A stretch of DNA of 46,138 bases from a virus: positions 1 to 46,138 of IMG/VR virus record IMGVR_UViG_3300034374_010341; one strand, 5' to 3'. Both the position numbers and the translations under genes were made by a program. This document shows, piece by piece, positions 1 through 6,912 of this stretch. Below the pieces are notes generated by a model. That model searched no databases and was not told the DNA's origin. It worked only from the letters and a program-made list of their open reading frames with translations. Numbering within the stretch: the first letter of the stretch is position 1; every line of letters begins with the position of its first letter.

Positions 1-173
1 ATGACCCCAAAGGTCAGACATTTCAAAAGGAAGCCCCCTTCTTTGTTGATGGCGAAGACTGGCTTTGCGTCGGCGACTGCATCTATAGCGACGGCATGAT
101 CATCAGAAACGGACGCGCCATCAACGAACCTAGTCAATCCCTAGGAGAGCAAAGGGATAGGGCGTCAGCTTAA
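1..173 (+). CDS. Partial small early protein (C-terminal part only)
   Basis: The reading frame enters from the window edge (first full codon GAC at 3-5) and ends with TAA at 171-173. The encoded 56 residues match the C-terminus of the complete 89-residue protein at 43021-43290 almost exactly. I do not recognise the family. The core is a short acidic and hydrophobic stretch with two cysteines (CVGDC). In the complete copy it is the second gene after the rightward early promoter, ahead of an intrinsic terminator, so it could be an early regulatory protein; that is inference. Confidence 0.75.
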   Translation, partial: DPKGQTFQKEAPFFVDGEDWLCVGDCIYSDGMIIRNGRAINEPSQSLGEQRDRASA

Positions 174-256
174 TAAGCGGCCCTCCAGTTAAGTCGGCTC
201 AAATCGACCGTCAAGCCAAGACGCTAAATTGGCCATTGAGTACCTCCCTAAAACTA

Positions 257-285
257 CTCCTGGCTCAAGGGTCAGGAGGCTTTTT
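257..285 (+). terminator. Intrinsic terminator in early leader (left copy)
   Basis: CTCCTG pairs with CAGGAG across a 10-base loop, followed by GC and five T. A second short hairpin (CTCTC/GAGAG) follows at about 291-304. The structure lies between the small gene ending at 173 and the ERF gene. The equivalent at 43364-43392 is conserved, so it is probably a tL1-like site where early transcription is controlled. Confidence 0.6.
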
Positions 286-326
286 CAAGCTCTCTGAGGA
301 GAGTTTCAGAAAGCAAGGAGAACAAC

Positions 327-1085
327 ATGACGGAAAGCTTAGAACAGGTCAAAACAGACCGGACCGCCATCATTAGCACAAGCGACAACCCTATGATGGC
401 ATTGCTAGAGAAGGTCATGACCGACCCTGACTTGTCAGTTGATAAGCTAGAGAAGTTCATGGACATTCAGCAAAAGCACGAGGACCGAGAGGCGGAAAAG
501 CGTTTCAATGAAGCTCTTAATTCTTCTCAGTCAGGGATTGAGCTTGTGTTTAAAAACAAACACAACAGCCAGACTAACTCTGATTATGCAGACTATGAAG
601 CCGTCAATATAGTTGCCCGCCCTGTTTACACCAAACACGGCCTAAGTCTGGCTTTTACTAACTTTGAGAGCAAGCTTGAAGGCCACTATGGCGTCAGGGC
701 TGAGTTAAGGCACAATGCAGGCTACTCCAAAACCTACGATGCAAACGTGCCTATCGACAATAAGGGCATAAAGGGATCTGTCAACAAGACAGCAACCCAT
801 GCGTTTGGCTCTTCAGTCAGCTATGGCAAGCGATACCTTCTTGTAATGATCTTCAACATATCAACGCTTGTGCAGGACAATGACGGTAACGGGCCTCCTG
901 TTGAATTTATTAGTGACGAGCAAGTTGAAGAGCTGGAGCGCCTTATTGAGGAAACGGGAACAAGCAAGATCAAGTTTCTCAAACTAGGTAAGATCGACAC
1001 CCTTCACCAGATTTCTAAGCATAATTTTGCCGGGGCGAAACAAACGATCAATGAGTCGTTCAGGGCAAGGCAGGCAAAACAATGA
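327..1085 (+). CDS. erf: ERF-family single-strand annealing protein
   Basis: The 252-residue protein matches the ERF superfamily of phage single-strand annealing proteins, which bind ssDNA and pair complementary strands in phage recombination. The conserved core runs from about residue 50 to 185: an early E/F-rich helix, then the YADYEAVNIVARPVY-type segment, the GLSLAFTNFE strand and the THAFGSSVSYGKRYLLVMIF region. The C-terminal third is variable. The start has an AAGGAG ribosome site 7 bases upstream. The stop overlaps the start of the YqaJ gene by ATGA, a typical annealase/exonuclease pairing. The equivalent position in the right-hand cassette is filled by a different, Rad52-like annealase. 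Confidence 0.9.
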   Translation: MTESLEQVKTDRTAIISTSDNPMMALLEKVMTDPDLSVDKLEKFMDIQQKHEDREAEKRFNEALNSSQSGIELVFKNKHNSQTNSDYADYEAVNIVARPVYTKHGLSLAFTNFESKLEGHYGVRAELRHNAGYSKTYDANVPIDNKGIKGSVNKTATHAFGSSVSYGKRYLLVMIFNISTLVQDNDGNGPPVEFISDEQVEELERLIEETGTSKIKFLKLGKIDTLHQISKHNFAGAKQTINESFRARQAKQ

Positions 1086-1714
1086 GTGAGCAAGGTTCAG
1101 CCCTTTGGCAAATGGAGCGAGTAGGAAAAGTCACCGCGTCCAGGATATCTGACGTTATGGCCACTGGCAAAGGCGGCGCTCCTTCCGTCACACGCCAAAA
1201 CTACATGGCCGAATTGATTTCAGAACGTCTTGCGGGCTTCCCATACGAAACTTACTCTAATGCCGCCATGGCGTGGGGGACCGAAACGGAGCCTGACGCA
1301 AGGGCGCATTACGAGTTCGTTAATGACGTTACAGTGGAAGAAGTGGGCTTAATAAACCACCCCCTCATTGAGAATGCCGCCGCGTCACCTGACGGGCTAG
1401 TAGGCCTAGACGGCTTGGTTGAAATAAAATGTCCAAATACTGCAACGCATATCAAGTTCCTGCAAACACAGAAAATTGATCGCCGGTATGTTTTTCAAAT
1501 GCAATGGCAAATGTCTTGTGCGGAAAGAGCGTGGTGTGACTTCGTTTCATTTGATCCAAGGTTGCCTACCAACCTTTCCTACAGAAGCAAAAGAGTAATG
1601 CGGGATAGTGAAGTGATATCTCTTCTTGAGGATAATGTTCGCGAATTCTTGTCTGAGACTGACCAAACGGTGATTAACCTTACTTCGCTAGATGCAGACA
1701 ATGTTGTCGCTTAG
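1082..1714 (+). CDS. YqaJ-type recombination exonuclease
   Basis: A 210-residue member of the YqaJ/lambda exonuclease family (PD-(D/E)XK fold). These enzymes digest one strand of dsDNA ends to expose ssDNA for the annealing protein. Visible features: the N-terminal K-x-TASRISDVMATGK segment, the MAWGTETEPDARAHYE helix that supplies a metal-binding acidic residue, and the catalytic block SPDGLVG...GLVEIKCPN at about residues 98-119 (D, E and K). It is translationally coupled to the ERF gene. The right-hand cassette has no recognisable counterpart. Confidence 0.9.
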   Translation: MSEQGSALWQMERVGKVTASRISDVMATGKGGAPSVTRQNYMAELISERLAGFPYETYSNAAMAWGTETEPDARAHYEFVNDVTVEEVGLINHPLIENAAASPDGLVGLDGLVEIKCPNTATHIKFLQTQKIDRRYVFQMQWQMSCAERAWCDFVSFDPRLPTNLSYRSKRVMRDSEVISLLEDNVREFLSETDQTVINLTSLDADNVVA

Positions 1715-2012
1715 GCAACAAAAGCAGCCACAGCGCAAAGCTTCCAAGCACTTAGCCTACATCCGTACATTACCGTGCTTGCTGTGTGGCCAGTATGGAG
1801 TTGATGCGGCTCATATACGGTACTCAGACTTTCGATTTGGCAAGCCAGCCCCTGGCATGGGTGAGAAGCCAGACGACAAATGGACAGTTCCTTTGTGCCG
1901 CCCTCACCACACAGAACAGCATTCCATGGATGAAAGGACATTCTGGAACGCCCACAAGAAAGACCCTGTAGCAATAGCTAACTGGCTTTGGGAGAATAAC
2001 GATGCAAGATAA
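1692..2012 (+). CDS. HNH-like zinc protein (Ref/DUF968-type)
   Basis: A 106-residue protein with a CxxC zinc pair (CLLC), an AAHIRYSDFRFGKPAPGMG block and a CRPHHTEQH block. This arrangement is typical of the small HNH-superfamily proteins of phage recombination loci, such as P1 Ref and DUF968. It probably nicks or binds recombination intermediates; the enzyme activity is inferred. The gene overlaps the end of the YqaJ gene by 23 bases, and a second ATG at 1701 is possible. A diverged paralogue with the same motifs lies at 45245-45568. Confidence 0.75.
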   Translation: MQTMLSLRQQKQPQRKASKHLAYIRTLPCLLCGQYGVDAAHIRYSDFRFGKPAPGMGEKPDDKWTVPLCRPHHTEQHSMDERTFWNAHKKDPVAIANWLWENNDAR

Positions 2013-2439
2013 AGAAATGCCTATATTCAGGCGGACAATGGACGGTTTTGTTCCTGCTAATGAAAAGGCTGAGACCTTCTACCAGAAAACCAAATACGGC
2101 GATCTGATCACCCTTGAAGCTAAAAAGCCAAGGAATGCGGGGCATCATCGAAAGTTCTTCGCAATGGTTGGCTTGGTCTTCGAAAGCCAAGAGCTATTCG
2201 ACAATCAAGAGTTCATGCGCCAGTGGCTCACAATGGCCGCCGGTTACTTCGACACTTACCAGACACCTACAGGTAAGAAGCAATACATTCCCAAATCGAT
2301 AGCTTGGGCGAAGATGGACCAGAACAGTTTCGAAGTCTTCTATGAGGATTTCATGAACGCGGTCTGGAAACACATCTGGCCAACAGGAACAGAGAAAGAC
2401 AAAGCAAACTTCCAAGAGCAGCTTTTAGCTTTCGCATAG
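2002..2439 (+). CDS. DUF1367 family protein
   Basis: The 145-residue protein matches DUF1367, found in phage recombination (nin-like) regions; its biochemical role is unknown. Seen in the sequence: the basic KKPRNAGHHRKFFAMVGLVF segment, then an acidic helical middle, PKSIAWAKMDQNSFEVFYEDF and a C-terminal helix. The start overlaps the previous gene by 11 bases. The paralogue at 45570-46010 has the same order of motifs but clearly different sequence. Immediately after the stop the two copies become identical, which marks the right edge of the swapped cassette. Confidence 0.8.
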   Translation: MQDKEMPIFRRTMDGFVPANEKAETFYQKTKYGDLITLEAKKPRNAGHHRKFFAMVGLVFESQELFDNQEFMRQWLTMAAGYFDTYQTPTGKKQYIPKSIAWAKMDQNSFEVFYEDFMNAVWKHIWPTGTEKDKANFQEQLLAFA

Positions 2440-2560
2440 GAGATATCATGACAGCAACAATTCACACCCTACACCCTGTTGAGCCGTTCTGTGCTCATTG
2501 CGGCAATGAAGTCGCCAAAGAGTGGGATGCCTACGCCGCTGAACGTGGCGAGACCATGGA
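2436..2560. repeat. 125-bp exact repeat (partner 46014-46138)
   Basis: Bases 2436-2560 are identical to 46014-46138. The base just before differs (C versus G), and the match runs to the last base of the window. It covers the end of the DUF1367 gene, the GGAGATATC ribosome site and the start of the next gene. It is the right-hand shared flank of the two alternative cassettes. Confidence 0.97.
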
Positions 2561-2654
2561 CCTGATAAAAACCATTGTCACAGCGAACGACAACCACCCC
2601 CAACTTGTTCAATGGGAAGGTTCGGTTTTAAGAATTGAGGATTTGAACGCATGA
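2448..2654 (+). CDS. Small CxxC protein
   Basis: A 68-residue protein of unknown function. Near the N-terminus it has a CAHCG zinc-ribbon half, followed by an acidic helix. A GGAG site lies 6 bases upstream. The last codons overlap the next start (GCATGA). The first 38 codons are repeated identically at the right end of the window. Confidence 0.75.
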   Translation: MTATIHTLHPVEPFCAHCGNEVAKEWDAYAAERGETMDLIKTIVTANDNHPQLVQWEGSVLRIEDLNA

Positions 2655-2953
2655 CTATTAAGCTAACAGAAGAAGACATAGGTAAGCAGTTCCTGACCAC
2701 AGGCGGCCACACAGTCACCATAGTAGCTCTTAGCTTTGGCAGATACTACGGCTTCTCTATTGGATGTCATTATCCGTTCACTTTCGATGACACAGGACAA
2801 AATGCACATTCAGAGATTTGCAGCTGGGATGGCGAAGCATCAGACCCTGAGCCTGATTACAACCTCACCCACCGTATAGACGGCTGGCGCGAGTGCTCTG
2901 AATGCGGATACGTCGGCAACGATCATGAATTCCATTCAGGAGAGGACGGATAA
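2651..2953 (+). CDS. Small protein with C-terminal zinc-ribbon half
   Basis: An unrecognised 100-residue protein. The N-terminal part looks like small beta strands (FLTTGGHTVTIVAL). Near the C-terminus CSECG at about residues 84-88 with nearby histidines could form a zinc knuckle. It overlaps both neighbours by 1-4 bases, so it is part of one tightly coupled early transcript. Confidence 0.7.
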   Translation: MTIKLTEEDIGKQFLTTGGHTVTIVALSFGRYYGFSIGCHYPFTFDDTGQNAHSEICSWDGEASDPEPDYNLTHRIDGWRECSECGYVGNDHEFHSGEDG

Positions 2954-3177
2954 TGGCAAAAGCAGATTACTATTCTTGTGACTTGTGCGGAGGCAAGGCC
3001 TTTTATGACGCCAACATACAAGACACGCGATATCCCTATTGCATCTTCACTGACGATGACAGGAGGCCCGTCTGTGACATGCAAGTTCTTTGCGTCAAAT
3101 GCTCTGAGACACACGAGGTTATTGTTCAAGAGCAGTCCAAAAACGTCCTCCGAAGAATGCAGAAGGCTCAAGAATAA
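2953..3177 (+). CDS. Small zinc-ribbon protein
   Basis: A 74-residue protein with two cysteine pairs, CDLCG near residue 9 and CVKC near 48, giving a four-cysteine zinc ribbon. The C-terminus is a charged helix. The function is unknown; small zinc ribbons of this kind in phage early regions often contact host transcription or replication proteins. The start overlaps the preceding stop as TAATG. Confidence 0.7.
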   Translation: MAKADYYSCDLCGGKAFYDANIQDTRYPYCIFTDDDRRPVCDMQVLCVKCSETHEVIVQEQSKNVLRRMQKAQE

Positions 3178-3491
3178 TGCCAGCACACTCAACTTGGTCA
3201 GCCCGCAAGACAGCCATTCTATGTGAGGAATGGATAGCAGGAACATCGGCAGAGGCCATCGGCGAATTGACAGACACGTCTAAAAACGCGGTTATCGGCA
3301 AAGCCCGTCGTCTTGGCCTGCCCCAGCGCAAACCTTCTCGCAAAGTCGAGCCATGGGAAGACGACGACAAGCAGCGCCTTCTTAGACTGAGACGCGAGGG
3401 CACTTCCTGGCCTGCAATTGCGGATGAGCTGGAGAGATCTTATTCTGCCGTTTACCAACAGCATGGCTACCTTATGGAGAATGGATTGTGA
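3177..3491 (+). CDS. GcrA-like cell-cycle transcription regulator
   Basis: A 104-residue protein. Residues 5-45 match the GcrA N-terminal helix-turn-helix: WSARKTAILCEEWIAG followed by a NAVIGKARRLGLP block, whose AViGKxxRLgL signature defines the family. GcrA binds sigma-70 holoenzyme and activates promoters carrying methylated GANTC in alphaproteobacteria. Residues 58-100 form a second Myb/SANT-like HTH (WEDDDKQRLLRLRREGTSWPAIA...), which ordinary GcrA lacks. The gene overlaps both neighbours in the operon. Its place near the end of the early operon suggests it redirects host RNA polymerase; that is inference. Confidence 0.8.
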   Translation: MPAHSTWSARKTAILCEEWIAGTSAEAIGELTDTSKNAVIGKARRLGLPQRKPSRKVEPWEDDDKQRLLRLRREGTSWPAIADELERSYSAVYQQHGYLMENGL

Positions 3492-3730
3492 TCAAAGCTA
3501 TTTTGCCTGCTGCCTTGTTACTGCTCTGGTGCATTTCGGTTTTCGCGGCAATGATCGGAGGAGTGCTAACTGCTATTCTGCTTGTAGGCCTATGGTTCGA
3601 CTTGAGCTTGTGGCCTGAGTTCGTCTCACTGTTCGCGGTCACCACCATTTTAATCGCCCTAACTACCTGGATTTTTGACAACTATTACAACGACGGCGCT
3701 ACCGAACAGCCCGAGGAGAAAGAAGAGTGA
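3488..3730 (+). CDS. Small two-helix membrane protein
   Basis: An 80-residue protein with a GTG start overlapping the previous stop. It has hydrophobic segments at about residues 4-34 and 46-63, and a short acidic tail. It is probably an inner-membrane protein with two or three crossings. I do not recognise the family. Possible roles are exclusion or membrane sensing, but nothing in the sequence decides this. Confidence 0.65.
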   Translation: MIKAILPAALLLLWCISVFAAMIGGVLTAILLVGLWFDLSLWPEFVSLFAVTTILIALTTWIFDNYYNDGATEQPEEKEE

Positions 3731-3966
3731 AACAAATTTATTGCACACATTGCCTCGCCCTGTTCAACAATCACCAAGGCTGCTTGAACCACATAAAGGA
3801 CAAACACGACGGAAGCGGCGCGCCTGCGGATGTTCCGTCTAAGCACGATCTTTTCTTGCGGGAGATGACTAGCCGACTGCTGATCGATCACTTGTTTAAA
3901 CACAGCAGCGACGCGCTGACAATTGCAAAGAGCTACCTTTCCGGCGCGCAAGAAGGCGAAGGGTGA
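3727..3966 (+). CDS. Single C2H2 zinc-finger-like protein
   Basis: A 79-residue protein with a GTG start that overlaps the previous stop (GTGA). The N-terminus has a C-x2-C, then about 12 residues, then H-x4-H, close to a C2H2 finger (YCTHC...CLNHIKDKHDG). The rest is helical. It could bind DNA; no family assigned. Confidence 0.65.
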   Translation: MKQIYCTHCLALFNNHQGCLNHIKDKHDGSGAPADVPSKHDLFLREMTSRLLIDHLFKHSSDALTIAKSYLSGAQEGEG

Positions 3967-4031
3967 TGTCCAGTCAAGTAACTGTTTCGTTCATCCCTCC
4001 GCGCCTGATGAATCTTGAAGAGGCCCTATGA
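3966..4031 (+). CDS. Possible 21-residue linker ORF
   Basis: An ATG overlaps the preceding stop (TGATG), and the frame ends with TGA overlapping the xis start (ATGA). The coupling at both ends suggests it may be translated, if only to carry ribosomes to xis. The peptide has no recognisable feature. Confidence 0.35.
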   Translation: MSSQVTVSFIPPRLMNLEEAL

Positions 4032-4315
4032 CCTATAAGCCCCTGCCCGACAAAGATTGGCTAACGGCCAAAGACATTGCCGACCATATGGAATTGGAAG
4101 TAGGCTCTGTAAAAAGAAACTTGCTCGCCAAAGGGTATATCGAAGCTGTCAAGATCGGTCATGAATGGCGCATAGCGCGGGAGGCATATTTGCTATGGAA
4201 GCAGCCCCAGAGGGTAAACTTGTCTGGTATAGAAAAAAATGGGCAATCTACTATTACGACCCCAAGAGCCAGAGACTTACCCGACGTTCCACCCAGACAA
4301 CCGACCGTGAACTAG
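4028..4315 (+). CDS. xis: Excisionase-like HTH protein
   Basis: A 95-residue protein. Residues 8-60 match the winged HTH_17/excisionase DNA-binding domain: WLTAKDIADHMELEVGSVKRNLLAKG then the IGHEWRIAREAYLLW wing. It should bend DNA at the attachment site and bias integrase towards excision. An AGAGG site precedes the ATG. The low-complexity C-terminal third overlaps the first 120 bases of the integrase gene in another frame, so xis and int are co-expressed. Confidence 0.8.
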   Translation: MTYKPLPDKDWLTAKDIADHMELEVGSVKRNLLAKGYIEAVKIGHEWRIAREAYLLWKQPQRVNLSGIEKNGQSTITTPRARDLPDVPPRQPTVN

Positions 4316-5199
4316 CAGAGAGGGTCTTGCAGGAATGGAATGCGAAACTAAGACAGCCAGCAGACACAACCGTAGCCTCGATACTGGACTACCGCTATCA
4401 AGCCGTCGCGTCCTCGTTGGAAGCGCCAGAGGCTATGGTTTACAATATGAACGTGCTCAAGGCCCATCTAGGCCACATGGACGCCTCACGGCTCACAAAG
4501 GCCGATTACGCCGCGTTCATAGACAAGAGGCGTCCACACCTACCAGCAGCACGGAGAGAGCTAGCAACGCTCAACGCCGCCATCCGACTGGCGATAGAAG
4601 ACAAGATAATCTCAGAAGGCACTATAGCGAAAAGGCCCAAGGCTCCGCCACCGAGAGAACATTACGCAACGAAAGAACAAGTAGCGCTGTTGATATCCCA
4701 CCCAGAGACTTCGCCGCACCTACGGCTATTCGTGCAGCTGGCGTCTCTAACAGGCCGACGATCCGGCGCAATTCTAGATCTAACCTGGGAGCGCGTTCTA
4801 TTCGAGATCAATCAAATAGATTTCAAAGTCCCAGGGGAGCAAGTGACAACCAAGCGCCGTGGCATCTGTCGGATGAATTCTATCATGAAGAGAGTGTTAC
4901 TTACGGCCTACGAAGACAGGACGTGCAAGCATGTGATAGCGTTTCGTGGGAAGAGAATTCGCTCGATCAAGAAATCGTTTGCTCGCCAGAGAGAGAAAGC
5001 GAATCTCCCAAGTTGGTTCACGCCTCACGTCTTGCGCCACTCGGTCGCCAGTTGGCTAGCAATGGACCGGCTAACGTCAGACCAGATAGCGGACATTACG
5101 GACTTAGATCCCGACACGGTGAAGCGCGTTTATCGGAAATTCAACCCCGATTACTTGCGCGACGAAATGGAGACTTTAGGGTCTGGTTTCGACTGGTGA
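4195..5199 (+). CDS. int: Tyrosine-family phage integrase
   Basis: A 334-residue tyrosine recombinase. I place the start at 4195 because a GGGAGG site lies just upstream; a longer frame begins at 4165. An arm-binding region (YRKKWAIYYYDPKSQRL) occupies the first 40 residues, a core-binding SAM-like domain about 55-150, and the catalytic domain 155-334. Catalytic residues visible: Arg in TGRRSGAILDL (188/189), Lys about 220, His278 and Arg281 in HVLRHS, and Tyr313 in KRVYRKF. It reads into the attachment region 75 bases downstream, whose core is part of a tRNA-Pro gene. Confidence 0.93.
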   Translation: MEAAPEGKLVWYRKKWAIYYYDPKSQRLTRRSTQTTDRELAERVLQEWNAKLRQPADTTVASILDYRYQAVASSLEAPEAMVYNMNVLKAHLGHMDASRLTKADYAAFIDKRRPHLPAARRELATLNAAIRLAIEDKIISEGTIAKRPKAPPPREHYATKEQVALLISHPETSPHLRLFVQLASLTGRRSGAILDLTWERVLFEINQIDFKVPGEQVTTKRRGICRMNSIMKRVLLTAYEDRTCKHVIAFRGKRIRSIKKSFARQREKANLPSWFTPHVLRHSVASWLAMDRLTSDQIADITDLDPDTVKRVYRKFNPDYLRDEMETLGSGFDW

Positions 5200-5207
5200 G
5201 CGCTTGT

Positions 5208-5225
5208 TTTGTTCAACTGAACAAA
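5208..5225. repeat. 18-bp palindrome flanking att core (copy 1)
   Basis: TTTGTTCAACTGAACAAA has 8-base arms around a central AC. An identical copy lies at 5433-5450, and the two sit either side of the tRNA-derived core. They are good candidates for Int or Xis arm sites, or for an int operator. Confidence 0.7.
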
Positions 5226-5273
5226 TCGCCAAAACCGGCCAAAAACATAACCTATTGTTTTTATTCAGTAAAA

Positions 5274-5318
5274 TGGTCGGAACGGCAGGATTTGAACCTA
5301 CGACCCCTTCACCCCCAG
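5274..5318 (-). other. Attachment core: 3' part of tRNA-Pro(GGG)
   Basis: The minus strand reads from the anticodon loop CTGGGGG through the TGAAG stem half, variable loop, a T arm of GTAGG/CCTGC with loop TTCAAAT, acceptor strand CGTTCCG and ACCA. The acceptor strand implies a 5' end CGGAACG, with the C1-G72 pair typical of bacterial tRNA-Pro. The 5' half of a tRNA is absent on the right, so this is not a working tRNA. With int on the left and phage cargo on the right it has the structure of attP, or of the junction between two tandem prophages. Confidence 0.85.
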
Positions 5319-5346
5319 TTTAATAGACTAGCCGAAAAATCCCATA

Positions 5347-5372
5347 AGTTAATGAAAGTTAACGAAACTTTC
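5347..5372. repeat. Tandem 10-mers and hairpin beside att core
   Basis: AGTTAATGAA is followed directly by AGTTAACGAA. Overlapping them, GAAAGTT (5354-5360) and AACTTTC (5366-5372) form a 7-bp inverted repeat. Such short direct repeats next to an attachment core are typical of Int/Xis arm-binding sites. Confidence 0.5.
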
Positions 5373-5432
5373 AAATCGAGTTGCCGCTTAAAACAACAAT
5401 TGGGCCTTAAAATCAAGGATTCGATGCTGTTT

Positions 5433-5450
5433 TTTGTTCAACTGAACAAA
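5433..5450. repeat. 18-bp palindrome flanking att core (copy 2)
   Basis: Identical to 5208-5225. Each copy is followed within a few bases by an AAACCGG sequence, so the similarity extends slightly beyond the palindrome. The spacing between copies is 225 bases. Confidence 0.7.
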
Positions 5451-5540
5451 ACCGGTAAATTGGCCACATGGCGCATTGTTCCGTGAATGAGCAGAAAGAG
5501 GAAGAAGACAGCACACAACCCGTAACGCATCAGGAGAGCC

Positions 5541-6374
5541 ATGACGCCGTATCAATCGCCGCCATGGCGTAAACTCACCGAGCTTTCTGGTGGCAAGGGT
5601 GTAAAAGCCGAATGGCAAGAGTTTCCGGAAGAGCTGCTTGCCATCACCAATGAGCAGGCATCCGCCATACCCTGTAATGGCCGATCCGGATGCTACATGA
5701 ATGTCGTGCGGCATGGGCCAAGCGATATTGTGGGCATTTGTACATCTGACACAAAGCAATGCGACCGTCGCACGCTTAAAAAGTCAGAACTGGCGCTGTA
5801 TCGTATTGATCATAAAAAGCTGGCGACCAAGATTGCTGAGACTATTGGTTTTACCGAGCAACACGAAAAGGTCGCAGGCTATACAGCCCTTTGGAAATTT
5901 GGTGTGCTCAATCCACAAGCCGAGCACAGCTTTCTTGTCTATTGCTTTTTGGGGCAGACATCCTCGCAGCTGGATAAAATCGTCAATCAGCTTTGCATGA
6001 CCGATCAGCCATTTCTGTTAATTGCCTCGACCAGCAGTCTTATCAGCACTGCCAGCTCTGATGCGAGCAGCAGGCATAAATCTAAGCTCATCGGCATAGA
6101 TGATGTGCTTGCCGTTGATGTCGCAGGAAAGGTCACAGCGAAAGATAGTGCTCAAACCATCGTCTCCAATTGGCTGGAAACGGTATTACCAAAATCAGCC
6201 AAACCGGGATCGGAGTATCAATTCCCGACACCAGCAGGCGCAACATGGGAACAGTTTGTATTCGAATTTACCGCAACAGAGATGTTGTTGGTCTCATGCG
6301 GACAGATTCAAGAACGGCTGGAACCTGAGCACTTGAAGATGAAGAACCAGAATTCCGGCAAGCCAACAGGTTAA
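5541..6374 (+). CDS. Cargo protein with four-cysteine N-terminal motif
   Basis: A 277-residue protein I do not recognise. It has an AGGAG ribosome site 5 bases before the ATG. The N-terminal third has four cysteines at 45, 51, 67 and 74 (C-x5-C...C-x6-C), suggesting a zinc-binding domain. The middle (about 110-215) is alpha/beta-like. The last 55 residues (GATWEQFVFEF...) look like a small strand-rich or winged domain that stops abruptly at KPTG, so the protein may be C-terminally truncated. The gene is read opposite to the neighbouring late genes and sits next to the attachment core, the usual place for lysogenic cargo. A defence or regulatory role is speculation. Confidence 0.7.
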   Translation: MTPYQSPPWRKLTELSGGKGVKAEWQEFPEELLAITNEQASAIPCNGRSGCYMNVVRHGPSDIVGICTSDTKQCDRRTLKKSELALYRIDHKKLATKIAETIGFTEQHEKVAGYTALWKFGVLNPQAEHSFLVYCFLGQTSSQLDKIVNQLCMTDQPFLLIASTSSLISTASSDASSRHKSKLIGIDDVLAVDVAGKVTAKDSAQTIVSNWLETVLPKSAKPGSEYQFPTPAGATWEQFVFEFTATEMLLVSCGQIQERLEPEHLKMKNQNSGKPTG

Positions 6375-6408
6375 AGAGCTGTTCGGGAAATCATACCACG
6401 GCGAGACG

Positions 6409-6597
6409 ATGGAAAGGCGTCCTGGGGGTGGTGCAACTCTCTCCTATTGGGAACACGTAATGGGCACCAAGTCACTTCGCCAGGTGGTCGCCGGTGACTG
6501 GATCGTCAAGACTGCGGGCGGTGAGATTCAAGGGTGGCGGGAAGAACTTTTCAATGAATCGTTCCAGCCTGTTCAGCCAGAAGACGCGCCGCAATAA
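6409..6597 (+). CDS. PGDYG-like small protein
   Basis: A 62-residue protein whose second half (VVAGDWIVKTAGGEIQGW...LFNESFQPV) resembles the short beta-barrel-like PGDYG family common in phages and mobile elements. The role of that family is unknown. No strong ribosome site is visible. The frame is open upstream to about 6343 without another ATG, so the N-terminus could be a degraded extension of the previous gene. Confidence 0.5.
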   Translation: MERRPGGGATLSYWEHVMGTKSLRQVVAGDWIVKTAGGEIQGWREELFNESFQPVQPEDAPQ

Positions 6598-6624
6598 AAT
6601 CTAGGCGACTGTATTTAACAGCGG

Positions 6625-6912
6625 CTAACCCCGCTCCCCATCCTTCTCGATAACAGCTTTACTCCCCCGTATTTGCTCCCTAAGAACCATGTGGTCTTTA
6701 GCGAACTCTGCGGGGGCAAAGCCTTCCGGCTGCTGCTCTAGCCAGTCAGCAAGCTCTAAAACGAAGGCCTCGTTGTATGCCTTCAACTCAGGCAACGCAG
6801 AGACATAGACCAGCTTAGAGCCTGTTGTTGTCTCGCAAGCGCTTAGCAGCATCGCTATTAGAAAGAGGCCGCGCATTAGCAGCTTTGATCTGGCTTTTTT
6901 GTATCCGGTCAT
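6625..6912 (-). CDS. Outer-membrane spanin lipoprotein (Rz1-like)
   Basis: The protein carries a lipoprotein signal: a basic start, the hydrophobic stretch GLFLIAML, and the lipobox LLSAC followed by a polar mature chain. The frame gives 95 residues; an internal ATG at 6876 gives a more typical signal length. The gene starts inside the last third of the Rz-like gene in another frame, the classic overlapping Rz/Rz1 arrangement. Together the two proteins should fuse inner and outer membranes at the end of lysis. Confidence 0.75.
   Translation of the reverse strand: MTGYKKARSKLLMRGLFLIAMLLSACETTTGSKLVYVSALPELKAYNEAFVLELADWLEQQPEGFAPAEFAKDHMVLREQIRGSKAVIEKDGERG

Larger units (their letters stand above)
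1..316. repeat. Left copy of long flanking repeat (partner 43118-43423)
   Basis: The segment aligns with 43118-43423. The first 124 bases are identical. After that I count five substitutions and a 10-base insertion in this copy (near 204). Similarity stops abruptly after TTTCAGAAAGCAA, where the two recombination cassettes begin. It contains the end of a small gene and a terminator. This shows that the locus occurs twice in the window in diverged form. Confidence 0.95.

Noticed and set aside
5274-5318. Functional tRNA-Pro gene
   Set aside because: Only the part from the anticodon loop to CCA is present; the 5' half is missing, so it is an attachment core.
4335-5486. 383-codon frame overlapping int
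   Set aside because: It is a shifted frame of the integrase gene, rich in R, S and P; the integrase frame has all catalytic residues.
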